Assembly: GCA_022836915.1 (NCBI GenBank)
Contig: CP094668.1
Coordinates: 6,572,001 to 6,636,000, forward strand
Source: Paenibacillus sp. OVF10
GTDB taxonomy: Bacteria; Bacillota; Bacilli; Paenibacillales; Paenibacillaceae
Direction: 5' to 3'
DNA: 64,000 nt
Shown here: piece after piece, positions 37,594 to 46,635 of the stretch
Layout of the letters: each line of letters begins with the position of its first letter
Numbering within the stretch: position 1 is the first letter of the stretch
The notes under the pieces: generated by a model
Told to the model about the DNA's origin: nothing
Database searches by the model: none
Seen by the model: the letters and a program-made list of their open reading frames with translations, nothing else
Program-made: the position numbers and the translations under genes

Positions 37594-38082
37594 TCACTCC
37601 ATTTTTGAAAACTTTTCCCCTTTACTTCTTCCAATGTTTTTCCTCCAACGAATATGGTGCTCCATCCATTGCTGCATTTGGGAAGGATGTCCCCCTATAA
37701 CTTTGCCTTCACAAAGTATTATTGAAACTTTGGATTTACTATCGTCTAACGTTCCCAGAGGATGGTTTATTACTGTAAAGCTATATACCGATATTTCCTT
37801 TCCGAAATACTGTTCGGGTTCTACTTTTGAACCCCCATGTCTGTCTATATGGTATCGTTTCCGTTATCCCGTAGAGTAGTTTGTCTTTGTTTAGAGTGTA
37901 TTTCTGAACTTGACCATCGTACGAAGAAATTTTATAACCTTGTGCCTTAACATATTCTGTGGCAGTCTTTTGATCACCTGTGATCGTGAGCTCATCTGTA
38001 CCCAACCTCGTGACCTCGTTATTGCACCCAGCAATGATAAAAAAACTAGCCCCAATACAATACGGATAGGTTTAAAATACAT
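37594..38082 (-). pseudogene. Lipoprotein, two frameshifts
   Basis: Starts at ATG 38082 after GGAGGG: MYFKPIRIVLGLVFLSLLG, and one extra G at CCC 38027-38029 gives the lipobox Cys (LSLLGCNNEV). It continues TDELTITGDQKTATEYVKAQGYKISSYDGQ, and after a second shift near 37830 VEPEQYFGKEISVYSFTVINHPLG ... GGHPSQMQQWMEHHIRW, ending at 37594. About 160 residues when repaired. Reads like small Bacilli lipoproteins of the YgdI/DUF4830 sort; function unknown. Confidence 0.6.
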
Positions 38083-38260
38083 CAAGTCCCTCCAATGTGC
38101 AGAAGTATATTCATCATTTTGACGATTCGTTCATTAACTGGTTGCGTTATTCTGCCATTACATAAAAAAAGCAGCCGACCCTTTTGATCAACTGCCCGAA
38201 TGGTGGTCATTTCATTAACGTTTCATGGTAGCATCACATTTGATCCTAATTTGGTAACTT

Positions 38261-38656
38261 TCACTTTCCTCCAACATGAAACACACCAATTACGGTTTCA
38301 CCATCCTTGTCATACAGTGGAATATCCCATCCGTCTGGTGGTCTGCTGTTCTGTATCGCAATAGCTTCTTCAGGTGTTTTTGGTTGCTCGCCATCCATGT
38401 CTTTTTTCAGCAGATATCCTTCTGTACCATCCACACCAGTAGCCAGGATTAAATCAGGTTCCGTTTCTGGAGAAGTCGCATATATGGCAGAGCCATATGT
38501 TTGTCCATTCTTATTTTTCGGATAAAGAGAAGTGATGTGAATTTGATTCATCGTATTTTTAACGTTTGTATATTGGGACAACCCTGAACCACTCGATACA
38601 CTAATCATAAAAACCGCAAAGATCAATAATATAACTCCTTTAGAATACATCTTCAC
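38261..38656 (-). CDS. Small secreted hypothetical protein
   Basis: 131 residues with a signal peptide (SKGVILLIFAVFMISVSSGSG) and a soluble part containing GYLLKKDMDGEQPKTPEEAIAIQNSRPP and DKDGETVIGVFHVGG. No transmembrane segment after cleavage. ATG 38656 or 38650 after GGGAGTG. Lies next to the broken lipoprotein on the same strand. Function unknown. Confidence 0.65.
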   Translation of the reverse strand: MKMYSKGVILLIFAVFMISVSSGSGLSQYTNVKNTMNQIHITSLYPKNKNGQTYGSAIYATSPETEPDLILATGVDGTEGYLLKKDMDGEQPKTPEEAIAIQNSRPPDGWDIPLYDKDGETVIGVFHVGGK

Positions 38657-38842
38657 AACTGTTCACTCCCTTGTACATTTGAACTCGCAGAAATTCCAAT
38701 GAAGAGAAGATGGTTTTCACATAATCACATTTTCTTCCCATCTTTAGAATAATATAACATAGATTCAAAGGAGTAGTTGGAAGTTGAGCGATAATCCTCT
38801 AAACTGTCTAACGTTATTGCAGATCATCCCTCTTCGATAACA

Positions 38843-38882
38843 TAAAAAACGGACACCAATCTGTGGAGATCAGCGTCCGTTT
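38843..38882 (-). terminator. Leftward terminator
   Basis: AAACGGAC / GTCCGTTT with further pairing inside; T-run on the minus strand after the gene ending at 38911. Confidence 0.75.
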
Positions 38883-38910
38883 GTATGTTCCATATTATAA
38901 TTTAAAAGTG

Positions 38911-39555
38911 TTACTTCACTTCACCAACAACGGTAAAGCGCTCGTTTTTGTGTTGTGGATTCTCGATCTCATCAACCAAAGCAATCGCATAGTCTGCATA
39001 GCTGATGTAGCTGTTGCCTTCGCTATTCACAAGAATAACGTCGTTGCCTGCTTGATATTTGCCGGTGCGTACACCTTCTGGATTAAAGAAACCAGCCGGG
39101 CTCAAAAATGTCCATTGAATACCAGAGGATGCTTGCAGATCCTGCAAGTTTTGACCCTGGTTCGTTGCAGTTGCTTTGTATGCATCAGGGAATCCTGGGG
39201 ATTCAAAGAGACGCAATGTCTTGGACTCGTCAGTGAACAGGCTTCCTGCTCCACCCACAACGATCAGACGAGTGTTTGGTGCATCTTTCAGGATGTTGAT
39301 CAACGCTTGTCCTACTTCCACATGCAGGTTTTCTTTACCCGCTGGTGCACCAAATGCATTTACAACCACATCGAACGCTTTAACATCTTCAGCTGTAAGA
39401 TCGAATACATCTTTCTCCAGCGTATTCAGGCTTTTATCTTCCAATTTGGATGCATTACGAACGATTGCCGTTACTTTATGCCCTCTGTCTGCTGCTTCTT
39501 TCAAAATTACACTTCCTGCTTTGCCTGTTGCACCAATGATTGCAATATTCATCAT
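38911..39555 (-). CDS. NAD(P)H-binding SDR (YwnB-like)
   Basis: Atypical short-chain dehydrogenase, 214 residues: MNIAIIGATGKAGSVILKEA carries the GATGxxG loop, followed by VTAIVRNASKL, VVVNAFGAP, RLIVVGGAGSLF and WTFLSPAGFFNPEG, matching the NAD(P)H-binding YwnB/BLVRB-like family, linked to quinone or flavin reduction. GGAGAGATC precedes the ATG pair 39555/39552. An inverted repeat at 39602-39622 upstream suggests local control by an HxlR/MarR protein. Ends in a terminator. Confidence 0.87.
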   Translation of the reverse strand: MMNIAIIGATGKAGSVILKEAADRGHKVTAIVRNASKLEDKSLNTLEKDVFDLTAEDVKAFDVVVNAFGAPAGKENLHVEVGQALINILKDAPNTRLIVVGGAGSLFTDESKTLRLFESPGFPDAYKATATNQGQNLQDLQASSGIQWTFLSPAGFFNPEGVRTGKYQAGNDVILVNSEGNSYISYADYAIALVDEIENPQHKNERFTVVGEVK

Positions 39556-39601
39556 GATCTCTCCTTTAAATTATCGATATTGTTTATGTTTGAACCTTAT
39601 A

Positions 39602-39622
39602 TTGTAACTATAGTTGTTACAA
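39602..39622. promoter_or_regulatory. Operator-like inverted repeat
   Basis: TTGTAAC / GTTACAA arms (7 bp) around 7 bp, 47 nt before the YwnB-like gene. Confidence 0.55.
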
Positions 39623-39776
39623 CTAAGTTTGTCAACCATGCACAATCAGTACACGCAAAAAAGCCCCTGATATCATGCCCGTGCAAAACGGATACAATTC
39701 AGAGGCTATCTATTAAAGGGATTGCAAACTGCTTATTTCAAAACAGAATTGGGAAACCGCTGTACAACTCAGTTTC

Positions 39777-39872
39777 TTAACAATCCTTATCAGGCACACC
39801 CGCATCTTCCTTCGTACGGAAAGAAGATCCACAGCCACAAGTAGCTACCGCATTTGGATTATGGATGGTGAA
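39777..39872. repeat. attL: duplicated 3' end of yutM
   Basis: 96 bp matching 56875-56970; 39778-39833 is identical to 56876-56931 (56 bp), after which five differences occur, all synonymous in the yutM frame, and the stop is TAA instead of TAG. The crossover lies in the 56-bp core. Left of it is the original host 3' end; right of it is element DNA. Confidence 0.9.
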
Positions 39873-39934
39873 TTTACGCTAGGCTATTCGGAAGGCTTAA
39901 CGCCCGTCACTACGCGGTTTCTCGCATGTGAGCG

Positions 39935-39947
39935 GGATTGTGAATCC
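39935..39947 (-). promoter_or_regulatory. Candidate integrase arm site, left
   Basis: GGATTGTGAATCC; its reverse complement GGATTCACAATCC matches GATTCACAACCC (56712-56723) and AATTCACAATCT (56792-56803) at the other end. Also AAGGCTTAACGCCCGTCA near 39892 resembles AAGGCTTGCGCCCGTCA near 56826. Confidence 0.45.
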
Positions 39948-40132
39948 GCACGACTACTTGTTAATCACGCGCCACTATGACGCATAATCTCGTTAATCGC
40001 ATTCTACCCTAATGGATATGGAGAAGTCAACGTAAGACAACCCTCTATTAAACAAGCTAGCAAATAATATAACTAGAATAGACACATCAAATGTGGTACT
40101 ATTTTCCTACAACAACTAGGAGGTTGAGCCCA

Positions 40133-40483
40133 TTGGGAAACTTTGATGCCATAATTAAAACCATAAACTTGCTTAATGAAAAAGATAAGAAGCAGAGTGA
40201 GGAAGAACTAAAGAGAGAAAAACGGCTCGGCTTAATTAAATCGGGAATTGAAAACTTAGTGGAAGAGGGTCGAGACTCTGTAGATATCTCAGTTAATACA
40301 ATAAAAACCTCTGCAGGTTACACCTGGAATGTTAAAATTTATGGTAGAGAAGTAATCCTTATATCAGATGAGTTGATGCGAGAAGTAAAAGACAAGGAGC
40401 TTTACATTGACTACAGAGCACTTGCTGCCACATTCATAAATAAAAAACTTCAGGATCAGTTGAATAGTAAACACTCCTCATAG
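40133..40483 (+). CDS. Hypothetical protein at left end of element
   Basis: 116 residues, TTG start with AGGAGG 9 nt upstream. Charged helical N-terminus (KDKKQSEEELKREKRLGLIKSGIENLVEEG) and a C-terminal part ISVNTIKTSAGYTWNVKIYGREVILIS. It is the only rightward gene between attL and the repressor, so it is probably cargo expressed in the lysogen. No family recognised. Confidence 0.6.
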   Translation: MGNFDAIIKTINLLNEKDKKQSEEELKREKRLGLIKSGIENLVEEGRDSVDISVNTIKTSAGYTWNVKIYGREVILISDELMREVKDKELYIDYRALAATFINKKLQDQLNSKHSS

Positions 40484-40497
40484 CCTCCCCTAAATTT

Positions 40498-40710
40498 TTA
40501 AGATGCATAGAGTTTTTCGGTACCTGATTCGGCGTGTAGCATTGGGGGCCTTGGGGGTAGCACATTCATTGCTCCGTTACTCCCCTGGCTACCGTATAAA
40601 TATACAACCATACACGATTGTGGATATGTGATTATCAACCCCTCATACCATCCGCAAACCCGCGCCACTACTGCGTTACCTATCCGTATGTATAATACCG
40701 CGTTATTCAT
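40498..40710 (-). CDS. Uncertain small phage-type protein
   Basis: 70 residues from ATG 40710 (an in-frame GTG at 40743 overlaps the end of the previous gene). Hydrophobic, aromatic: YIRIGNAVVARVCGWYEGLIITY, then a Pro-rich tail. Last gene of the leftward block. No good SD; could be chance. Confidence 0.35.
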   Translation of the reverse strand: MNNAVLYIRIGNAVVARVCGWYEGLIITYPQSCMVVYLYGSQGSNGAMNVLPPRPPMLHAESGTEKLYAS

Positions 40711-40729
40711 TGCATATACATTTCCAGTC

Positions 40730-40950
40730 TTATACGTACACAAACCGCATAGCCGCGCGGACTAATGGCGTATATCGGCCGTAACCTACTGGCAGAGTAT
40801 ACAGCCGGTCATCCGCGTAGTATGCATCGATTATGCAGTCGTCCAACCCCGAAGTTTTAGCGTGGACGTCCGCCAGGAGCGCGGTGTAGGTTTTAACGCC
40901 CTCTCACCGCTATTCTGTCCGGTACAGTCCGGCAATACTACACCACCCAT
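40730..40950 (-). pseudogene. Small phage protein coupled to terS, frameshifted
   Basis: ATG 40950 overlaps the terS stop as TGATG, a coupling signal. The frame begins MGGVVLPDCTGQNSGER and, if CCC 40899-40901 had one more C, continues GVKTYTALLADVHAKTSG and ADDRLYTLPVGYGRYTPLV to TAA 40730, 73 residues. As read it terminates early. Unknown function; position suggests packaging or morphogenesis. Confidence 0.5.
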
Positions 40951-41402
40951 CAGCCGATTAGGTCGTTAAGATCCGCGATATCTCTGCGAATTTCCTCGTC
41001 TGTCTTGCGATTGTTTGTAATCTCATCGCGTCTGTCTTCAACGATTGTGCGATCGGACAGTAGCGCCCATCTACGCATATAAAGGTCGATAGCTTTCACG
41101 CTCGGCAATCCGTTATTACCTCCGCGGATCGCTTTCATTAGAGCAACGTTGACCTCCGATTGCATTCCGCGTAGATTAATATCCGTAAGATAGTTCACGT
41201 AATCAATAAACTTCTCCTGTGCCTTCCATTCGTAAAGAGTTGAACGCGCGATTCCTATCTCCTCCGCTAGCTCTTGCATACTCTTCTTCTTGCGGCCATC
41301 CTCGGAAATTAACTCGCCCCATTCGTTAGCTACCAGTAATTGTGCAGCCTTTCGTTGCTGTGCTGTCAATTGCGCCTCTAATACATTACGTTGTCTACTC
41401 AT
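40950..41402 (-). CDS. terS: Phage terminase small subunit (phBC6A51-type)
   Basis: DNA-recognition subunit of the packaging motor, 150 residues. The N-terminal helix-turn-helix is MQELAEEIGIARSTLYEWKAQEKFIDYVNYLTD, followed by a coiled oligomerisation region (SEVNVALMKAIRGGNNGLPSVKAIDLYMRRWALL), the layout of the phBC6A51 family. No large subunit is encoded nearby. A satellite-coded TerS redirects the helper phage's packaging to satellite pac sites in staphylococcal islands; that role is inferred here. Overlaps the upstream gene by 8 bp. Confidence 0.8.
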   Translation of the reverse strand: MSRQRNVLEAQLTAQQRKAAQLLVANEWGELISEDGRKKKSMQELAEEIGIARSTLYEWKAQEKFIDYVNYLTDINLRGMQSEVNVALMKAIRGGNNGLPSVKAIDLYMRRWALLSDRTIVEDRRDEITNNRKTDEEIRRDIADLNDLIG

Positions 41403-41970
41403 ACATATCGTCCTCCTCGTATTTGTTTATCTCCGGCAGAACCTCAGCAATCGCGGTGTCTATGTCTTCCTCCGCCATAACAGCCGAACCTCTACCGTTC
41501 TTTTTCTCGTAATCATTAATCTCGTGAGACAACGCGGAATCCTTCGTCATCAGTCCGATACTGAAATGGACCTTCCTCATGAGTCCGTTGATATCCAACT
41601 CGTCCGTCGTGCCGCTATCAATCGCTTCATTTACGCGCTTAATGATCTGCAGGAACGAATCTGCACCAAGCGCATGTATCCCGCACCAAAATCCCGTAGA
41701 GTAGTGCAAAAGCTTCGCGGCTTCCTCGTATTTAGCAAGCTTACTTACGTCAATCCGCGTTATTTGGCCCGCCGCCAGCACTGCTGCGTACTTTACAGCG
41801 ATTACCTTGAACGGCTGCAGACGATCAACTACCGCCTTTGATAACGGAATATCGACGACTTTCGGCCGCGGCTCCGGATCGTGGTTCCTCCCTTGCTCAA
41901 TTCGGACCTGACGTAGCCTCACCGCCAACTGCGCGGTATCCGTCCGCAGTTCTTCGTTAGTCATTGCCAT
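41395..41970 (-). CDS. Hypothetical phage protein upstream of terS
   Basis: 191 residues, mainly helical: N-terminus EELRTDTAQLAVRLRQVRIEQGRNHDPEPRPK, middle LQPFKVIAVKYAAVLAAGQITRIDVSKLAKYEEAAKLLHY, acidic C-terminus. Overlap with terS shows co-translation. In phages such a gene beside terS is often a packaging accessory; no family recognised. Confidence 0.6.
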   Translation of the reverse strand: MAMTNEELRTDTAQLAVRLRQVRIEQGRNHDPEPRPKVVDIPLSKAVVDRLQPFKVIAVKYAAVLAAGQITRIDVSKLAKYEEAAKLLHYSTGFWCGIHALGADSFLQIIKRVNEAIDSGTTDELDINGLMRKVHFSIGLMTKDSALSHEINDYEKKNGRGSAVMAEEDIDTAIAEVLPEINKYEEDDMYE

Positions 41971-42022
41971 GTTAACGCCTCTCTTCTATTAAAATAAGAC
42001 GGGCCTAAGCCCGCCCCGTTGT

Positions 42023-42343
42023 TCATATCCGGTCAAGTATCAGATAACGTTGGCCCGCGCCAAACATAACGACCGCAACTCGGTCGCCGACCTTTAGCGC
42101 GTCCTTAAACGTAATCGTTGTATCCTGTCCGTTAATACTAACCTCACGCTCATGTGCGCGGAGATGGTCGCACACTGCGCAATCTTCGGCTTCTAAGACG
42201 AAGTTAACTTCGTCTAGCTGAACGTTGATATCCGGTAAAGGCGCGGTAACCGTACCCACTTCGATATCAACGTCCTTGTTGTAGCCGAGCTGACGGATAA
42301 CATCGCGCAATTTACTTACGCCGCCTCCTTCTATTAACTGCAT
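42023..42343 (-). CDS. DUF2577 family tail/baseplate protein (XkdR-neighbour type)
   Basis: 106 residues: LRDVIRQLGYNKDVDIEVGTVTAPLPDINVQLDE then LRAHEREVSING and FKDALKVGDRVAVVMFGAGQRYLILDRI, the pattern of DUF2577, a small beta-rich protein of contractile-tail (PBSX-like) phages encoded near the baseplate hub. Here it follows the tape measure directly, without sheath, tube or baseplate wedge genes. Probably replaces or modifies a helper phage tail part. Confidence 0.7.
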   Translation of the reverse strand: MQLIEGGGVSKLRDVIRQLGYNKDVDIEVGTVTAPLPDINVQLDEVNFVLEAEDCAVCDHLRAHEREVSINGQDTTITFKDALKVGDRVAVVMFGAGQRYLILDRI

Positions 42344-42356
42344 CCGCTTCCTCCCT

Positions 42357-44221
42357 TTATTGCGCCAGGCGAAGCGCGATCTTACTAGCGATCATGTCGA
42401 TATCTGCATCGTTACGGACGACGAATGTATTACCCGTTACCATTACGGAAGGACCTCCGCCTCCGTTACGATCGGAACGCGTTTCGGTAGCTGTCTGAAT
42501 GCTCTCGCCTTGATGGACGTACGCGTAGCCGCTACGAGGAACGTAGTCCAGGCCGCCCGAAAATTTGCCCAACGACATCTCGCCCATCGCTTTGTTCAAC
42601 GTTTGGTCAACGGCCCACTTCGACACGTCTTTAACGCCTATAGACGGAGGGTAGCGCCGGACCCCATCAGCTTCGAGCGTCTATTCGCGGCGTCTTGATC
42701 AGCAGTAGCGTCGTCATAACCGCCCATCCACGTAGGCAGGGTTTTCCCTGTCCAGTCAAATACGTCGTTCATCATGTCGCTTTTGAGGATTTTTACCTCC
42801 ATTTGCTTAACTGGATTCAGCCCGTCGAGTACGCCCTGCGCAATTGTTGCCCCCAACTTAAACCCGATCTCCGCCATCCTAGGTACGGCCTCTTCCAGGG
42901 TATTCAACATGAAGTCGGTTATATTTTTAGTACCTGTATATATCTGGTCCCGTCCGCCGCCTTCCCACCACGTATCAAAGACATCCTTCGCCTTCGCGAA
43001 CATAAAGTCTATTTTCTGATTTATCGTCGGCAAGCTCCGGAACGCGGGATTATTAATGAAGTTCGTATTTAGGTAATTAGCCGCAGTATCAACTGCATTT
43101 TGAACAGCCGCCGTAATCTGAGGGGTCCATTGCGCAATTAATTCCTGCGCACCTAGCGCGAATTTCTTAATATACGGTAGTAGCGGCGACATTGCTGATA
43201 TCTGTAGAGTCTCTATCGCACCCTGGAACTGCTCCATCGCACCGGCCGCGCTATTCATCTTCTCCTCTGCGACTTGTAGTGCGGTAACCTTTGCCATCTC
43301 GTTGTGGAACTCTTCTACGCCTTTAGTGCCAGCCTTATAGAGCGTAGTCGCCGCTTTAACGCCGTCTGTGCCAAACATATCAAGCAGGGTAGCGACCCTA
43401 TCTTGGTTGTTCATCTTGCCGAGCGTTTTATTCAAGACTTCCGCAACACCTGCGAGATCCTTGATATTTCCGCCCTCAAAGAACTTGTTCGCCTTACCTA
43501 CGCCAATTCCGAGTTGGTTAAATAGCGCGGTCGCTTTCTTCGTTTGCGGCTGCAAATTCATAATCATACTCTTGAAGCTCGTACCCGCGTCAGATCCGCT
43601 CTTCAATCCGTCATTAGACATGAGCCCGATCGCGGTATTTAAATCGAGGAAGGATAAGCCCGCCATGTCAGCCACTCCACCCGCAGACGCAATACCGTAG
43701 GAAATGTTCCGAACATCCGTAGCTGCTGCGTTAGCAGTACCCGCGAGTATATCAGCGGTCTTTGCTGCGCTCAATCCGTCTTTTTTAAACGCGTTCATCG
43801 ACGTAGCCATCGTTTCGGCCGCCTCTGCGAGTTCTAATCCGCCAGCCGTTGCGAGGTTAAGCGCTGCGTTAAGTCCGCCAGACATAATCGTTGCTTCGCT
43901 CATACCGGCTTTTAAGAGCTCTTCGATGGCTTGCGCAGATTCAAGCGCGGAGTACTTCGTTAACGCGCCTTGTTGAAGGGCCAAAGCATTAATTTTCGCC
44001 ATAGAAGCGTCCGTTGCGCCAGTAAGCGCCTTGATCGATTGGAGCTGCGATTCAAAGTCCATCGATTTTTTAATGCTATCGCCCACTACTGCGACTGTAC
44101 CTGCTGCCGCTGCTATGCCGGCTGCCGCTGTTCCGAACTTGAGGATGTGTGACGTCATGCTACGCAAAGGCTTAGTCGCGTTATCGATAATTTTCAAGTG
44201 TCCAACAATATCAAACGACAT
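42357..44221 (-). pseudogene. Phage tail tape measure protein, frameshifted
   Basis: Sets tail length and passes through the tube at infection. MSFDIVGHLKIIDNATKPLRSM starts at 44221; ASAGGVADMAGLSFLDLNTAIGLMSNDG and SDAGTSFKSMIMNLQPQTKKATALFNQLGI form the conserved TP901-type core (about residues 150-240). The frame is lost at GGG 42649-42651: one extra base links SGAT to PPSIGVKDVSKWAVDQTLNKAMGEM and the C-terminal GLDYVPRSGYAYVHQGES, giving about 621 residues. The mismatch site is not a known programmed-frameshift heptamer. A tape measure in an element without other tail genes is unusual. Confidence 0.8.
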
Positions 44222-44537
44222 AGGCTTTAGCCCCTTCCATGGCGTCAACTACGCGTTGACCCTTCTCCCTTGCCTCAGCCGCTTTACTTCGGGTAAACCC
44301 GCGGTCTAGCTCCGTCAAACAGACGTCAAACTCGATTAATGCCTTCCCGTACTCCTTGAGCTTGCGATCCTTTACGCGAGCCAATCGGCCGGCAGCCATA
44401 CGGAATGCGCGGAACTGTTCCGGGAACTGCCTTCCAAACGACCAGTTTTCCGGACGCGTATACGTAAGAATCTGATTAACGAGACATAGCGTGTCTCCGG
44501 CAGTCTTGATATCGTGCCTTTCTTGCTCTGTAAACAT
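44211..44537 (-). CDS. Small phage protein before the tape measure
   Basis: 108 residues, overlapping the tape measure start by 11 nt. Helical and basic: FTEQERHDIKTAGDTLCLVNQILTYT, FRAFRMAAGRLARVKDRKLKEYGKALIEFDVCLTELDRGF. Its place corresponds to tail assembly chaperones, which are usually found immediately upstream of the tape measure, but similarity is not evident. Confidence 0.6.
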   Translation of the reverse strand: MFTEQERHDIKTAGDTLCLVNQILTYTRPENWSFGRQFPEQFRAFRMAAGRLARVKDRKLKEYGKALIEFDVCLTELDRGFTRSKAAEAREKGQRVVDAMEGAKAYVV

Positions 44538-44583
44538 TGCGATTTCCCCTTATAAATAGAAAAAGACCCCGAAGGGTCTCTAA

Positions 44584-44862
44584 TTACGGATTCCGACGGG
44601 GCCATCCGTGATAACTCACGTCAGTCGTACTAACTGCGTCAACCGTTACCAGTAGTTCCGTAAATGGGTCAAGTGCTTCGTCAAACGCGTATCCAGGCGG
44701 GAGTACGAACTCATTAAAATAACGGCCATCAATTCCGGGCTTAATCTTGAGCGTGTATTTACTGTCGTTTGAGATGTACAGTTGAGAAGCCGTTCTTCCA
44801 AACTTGAATATATTGGACTTGTCACTCTTAAATGGTGAAAATGCAATCGGGTATTTGTTCAT
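44584..44862 (-). CDS. Small phage structural-type protein
   Basis: 92 residues from ATG 44862 with AGGAGG 7 nt upstream. Beta-rich: NKYPIAFSPFKSDKSNIFKFGRTASQLYISNDSKYTLKIKPG ... FNEFVLPPGYAFDEALDPFTELLVTVDAVSTT. Looks like a small virion decoration or cement protein, but no family recognised. Confidence 0.6.
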   Translation of the reverse strand: MNKYPIAFSPFKSDKSNIFKFGRTASQLYISNDSKYTLKIKPGIDGRYFNEFVLPPGYAFDEALDPFTELLVTVDAVSTTDVSYHGWPRRNP

Positions 44863-44879
44863 TCTGTTTCCTCCTAATT

Positions 44880-45166
44880 TTAGTTGTCTAAATACTGAGC
44901 ATCCCAAAACACGTCATTCCCTCGTCTTACATATCCACTGTACGGACCTTTCGCGGTAACTTTGATCTTACAGAACCGATGCACCCGCTCATCCAGGGCT
45001 CCGCCAGAGGTAATTGAAACGTATCAAGCTCCCTTTTCTGAGTGCATACAGTAACAGTTAATGGTTCCTGTCCGCCATTAAAAACCGCCAACTCATGCAA
45101 AATCATCGGATACTCGTATGTTTTTGATGTCACTCCGTTAAATGAGTTAACTGTTACGTAAGTCAT
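44880..45166 (-). pseudogene. Small phage protein, frameshifted
   Basis: Start MTYVTVNSFNGVTSKTYEYPMILHEL at 45166, overlapping the upstream gene by 4 bp. After CC 45001-45002 one added base continues ALDERVHRFCKIKVTAKGPYSGYVRRGNDVFWDAQYL to TAA 44880, 95 residues, a sensible single domain. As read it stops at 44927. Beta-rich, like the next gene; perhaps paired. Confidence 0.55.
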
Positions 45167-46038
45167 TCGGAATCACCTCCCGTAGCTAATTCTGCGGCTT
45201 CTCTCTCGCGTCGCTCTCTCAACTCTCGGTTTAGCCTTCCGATAAGCGCTCTGTCTTCTTCGGGCATATCGTAAATAGACGGCTTCCTTTTTGTCTCTGG
45301 AGCTTTCTCCGTTTCAATTACAGGACGTTCATCCTCGTGGTGGGAATAGTAACTTTCGGTATTGTTGATAAACGAACTGTATTTTACGCCTAATCCTTCG
45401 CGGGCGGAGTCTTCAACTAGTTTAAGGAAGAATTGGGACTGATCCATACCATTAGCCGTATCCAATGAGCTACGAGCCGCTGCTGCATCCGGAGACTCAT
45501 AGCTCGCGTTTAAGTTATCGTATTGTTGCGATAGAGCTAATCTCATGCCCGAATTGTTATCCAGGGCAAGGACTGACGATGATAGATCAGCGTAAGCCTC
45601 AGAAATCTTGTGATGGAAATAACGTTCGTCCACCCCTTCAATGAATTGAGTAAGTTTATGCGCGGCTGTTTTGCCATCTCGCGCGAGCATTAATTCCGTT
45701 TTTAACTTCCGGAATGACTCGTCGAATCTATCAATTTTCGTTTGGTCAGGCTTCGGGATGTCGGAGTAGATTACTGCTTCCGCGTTTTTGCGAGCGTCCG
45801 CTAATAGCGACTTAAACTCACTGTGACGTCTGTACGCCATTTCAAGCAATTCTTTACCACGTGTCTCACGAACTTGGGCAAGTCGCTTAGCGCGCCCCTC
45901 TTCTGACAGATCACGATCTTCTTTTATTGCGTTAAGTTCTTCGCGGAGCTTATCATTAAACTGTCGATAGACACCCGTGTTTGCGTGTTTTAATTCGTGT
46001 GCTTTCAAGATACTTTCCTTCGCTTTTTGTTGACTCAT
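45163..46038 (-). CDS. Coiled-coil phage protein (scaffold-like)
   Basis: 291 residues, highly charged and helical: VYRQFNDKLREELNAIKEDRDLSEEGRAKRLAQVRETRGKEL at the N-terminus, a central helical part, and a disordered acidic/basic C-terminus (ETKRKPSIYDMPEEDRALIGRLNRELRERREREAAEL). Composition and place fit a scaffolding or size-redirecting protein; no homology recognised. Overlaps neighbours on both sides by 4 bp. Confidence 0.6.
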   Translation of the reverse strand: MSQQKAKESILKAHELKHANTGVYRQFNDKLREELNAIKEDRDLSEEGRAKRLAQVRETRGKELLEMAYRRHSEFKSLLADARKNAEAVIYSDIPKPDQTKIDRFDESFRKLKTELMLARDGKTAAHKLTQFIEGVDERYFHHKISEAYADLSSSVLALDNNSGMRLALSQQYDNLNASYESPDAAAARSSLDTANGMDQSQFFLKLVEDSAREGLGVKYSSFINNTESYYSHHEDERPVIETEKAPETKRKPSIYDMPEEDRALIGRLNRELRERREREAAELATGGDSE

Positions 46039-46340
46039 TTTTTCATTTCCCCTTTATAGTGGTTAATGAGCACCAATATAGCTGCTCTAATCTCGCTTTT
46101 CCGAATTCCGTAATTCTTCGTTGGACTGTACTCCTTGCATATTGATATCGTGGTCTTTTCTATCAAGCGATAGAGCCGCGTATCATCCATTTTCACTGCA
46201 GTACTCATGATGATGTTCCGGCTGGCGTGATCGTAAATCACCGATAGAAAGTCCTCGCGTACATAACTGTCGATGGAATACGGTTCGAACTTAAGCGGTA
46301 CCTTCGCCCCGTAATCAACCGTAAACGGCTCCGTAATCAT
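46035..46340 (-). CDS. Small phage protein
   Basis: 101 residues from ATG 46340, preceded by AAGGGGAG and overlapping the upstream stop as ATGA. Sequence: ITEPFTVDYGAKVPLKFEPYSIDSYVREDFLSVI, then IRKSEIRAAILVLINHYKGEMKK. No family recognised; co-translated with the coiled-coil gene. Confidence 0.65.
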   Translation of the reverse strand: MITEPFTVDYGAKVPLKFEPYSIDSYVREDFLSVIYDHASRNIIMSTAVKMDDTRLYRLIEKTTISICKEYSPTKNYGIRKSEIRAAILVLINHYKGEMKK

Positions 46341-46483
46341 CTTTTTCTCCCCTTCCGTCGACGCTTCCGTTCTTCTTCGGCCAGGATCGGAGCCATGAAA
46401 CGTATCCATGCGCGGCTTGCCGTTTCGCCAAACGTAATTTCAATACCGTCTGCGTACGTTACCTTTACATGCCGGTTGTTCAT
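46337..46483 (-). CDS. Very small basic phage protein
   Basis: 48 residues from ATG 46483 (GGGAGG 6 nt upstream): NNRHVKVTYADGIEITFGET, then an Arg/Lys-rich tail. The same frame stays open upstream with coding character (ALKTCEIHVVAYELCTYLAGG) and would join ATG 46575 (with GGAGG) if the T-run near 46555-46559 had one more base. Stop overlaps the next start. Confidence 0.55.
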   Translation of the reverse strand: MNNRHVKVTYADGIEITFGETASRAWIRFMAPILAEEERKRRRKGRKR

Positions 46484-46635
46484 TCCGTAACCTCCCGCTA
46501 AATACGTGCATAATTCGTACGCTACTACGTGAATTTCGCATGTTTTAAGCGCACCAAAAAGAAGCCGAGGGTCATAGTTCCTCCGCCTGTTCCATGCGTT
46601 ACTTCCGCGCTAAACTCACGTATTGCGTACCACTA

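Noticed and set aside
38863..39780. Rightward 305-codon frame opposite the YwnB-like gene
   Set aside because: Antisense to a clear SDR gene, Cys/Phe-rich shadow composition, no SD.
42640..42660. Programmed frameshift in the tape measure gene
   Set aside because: Programmed shifts belong to the chaperone gene upstream; here the site is a plain CCC run with no heptamer or pseudoknot evident, and many other genes show the same kind of defect.
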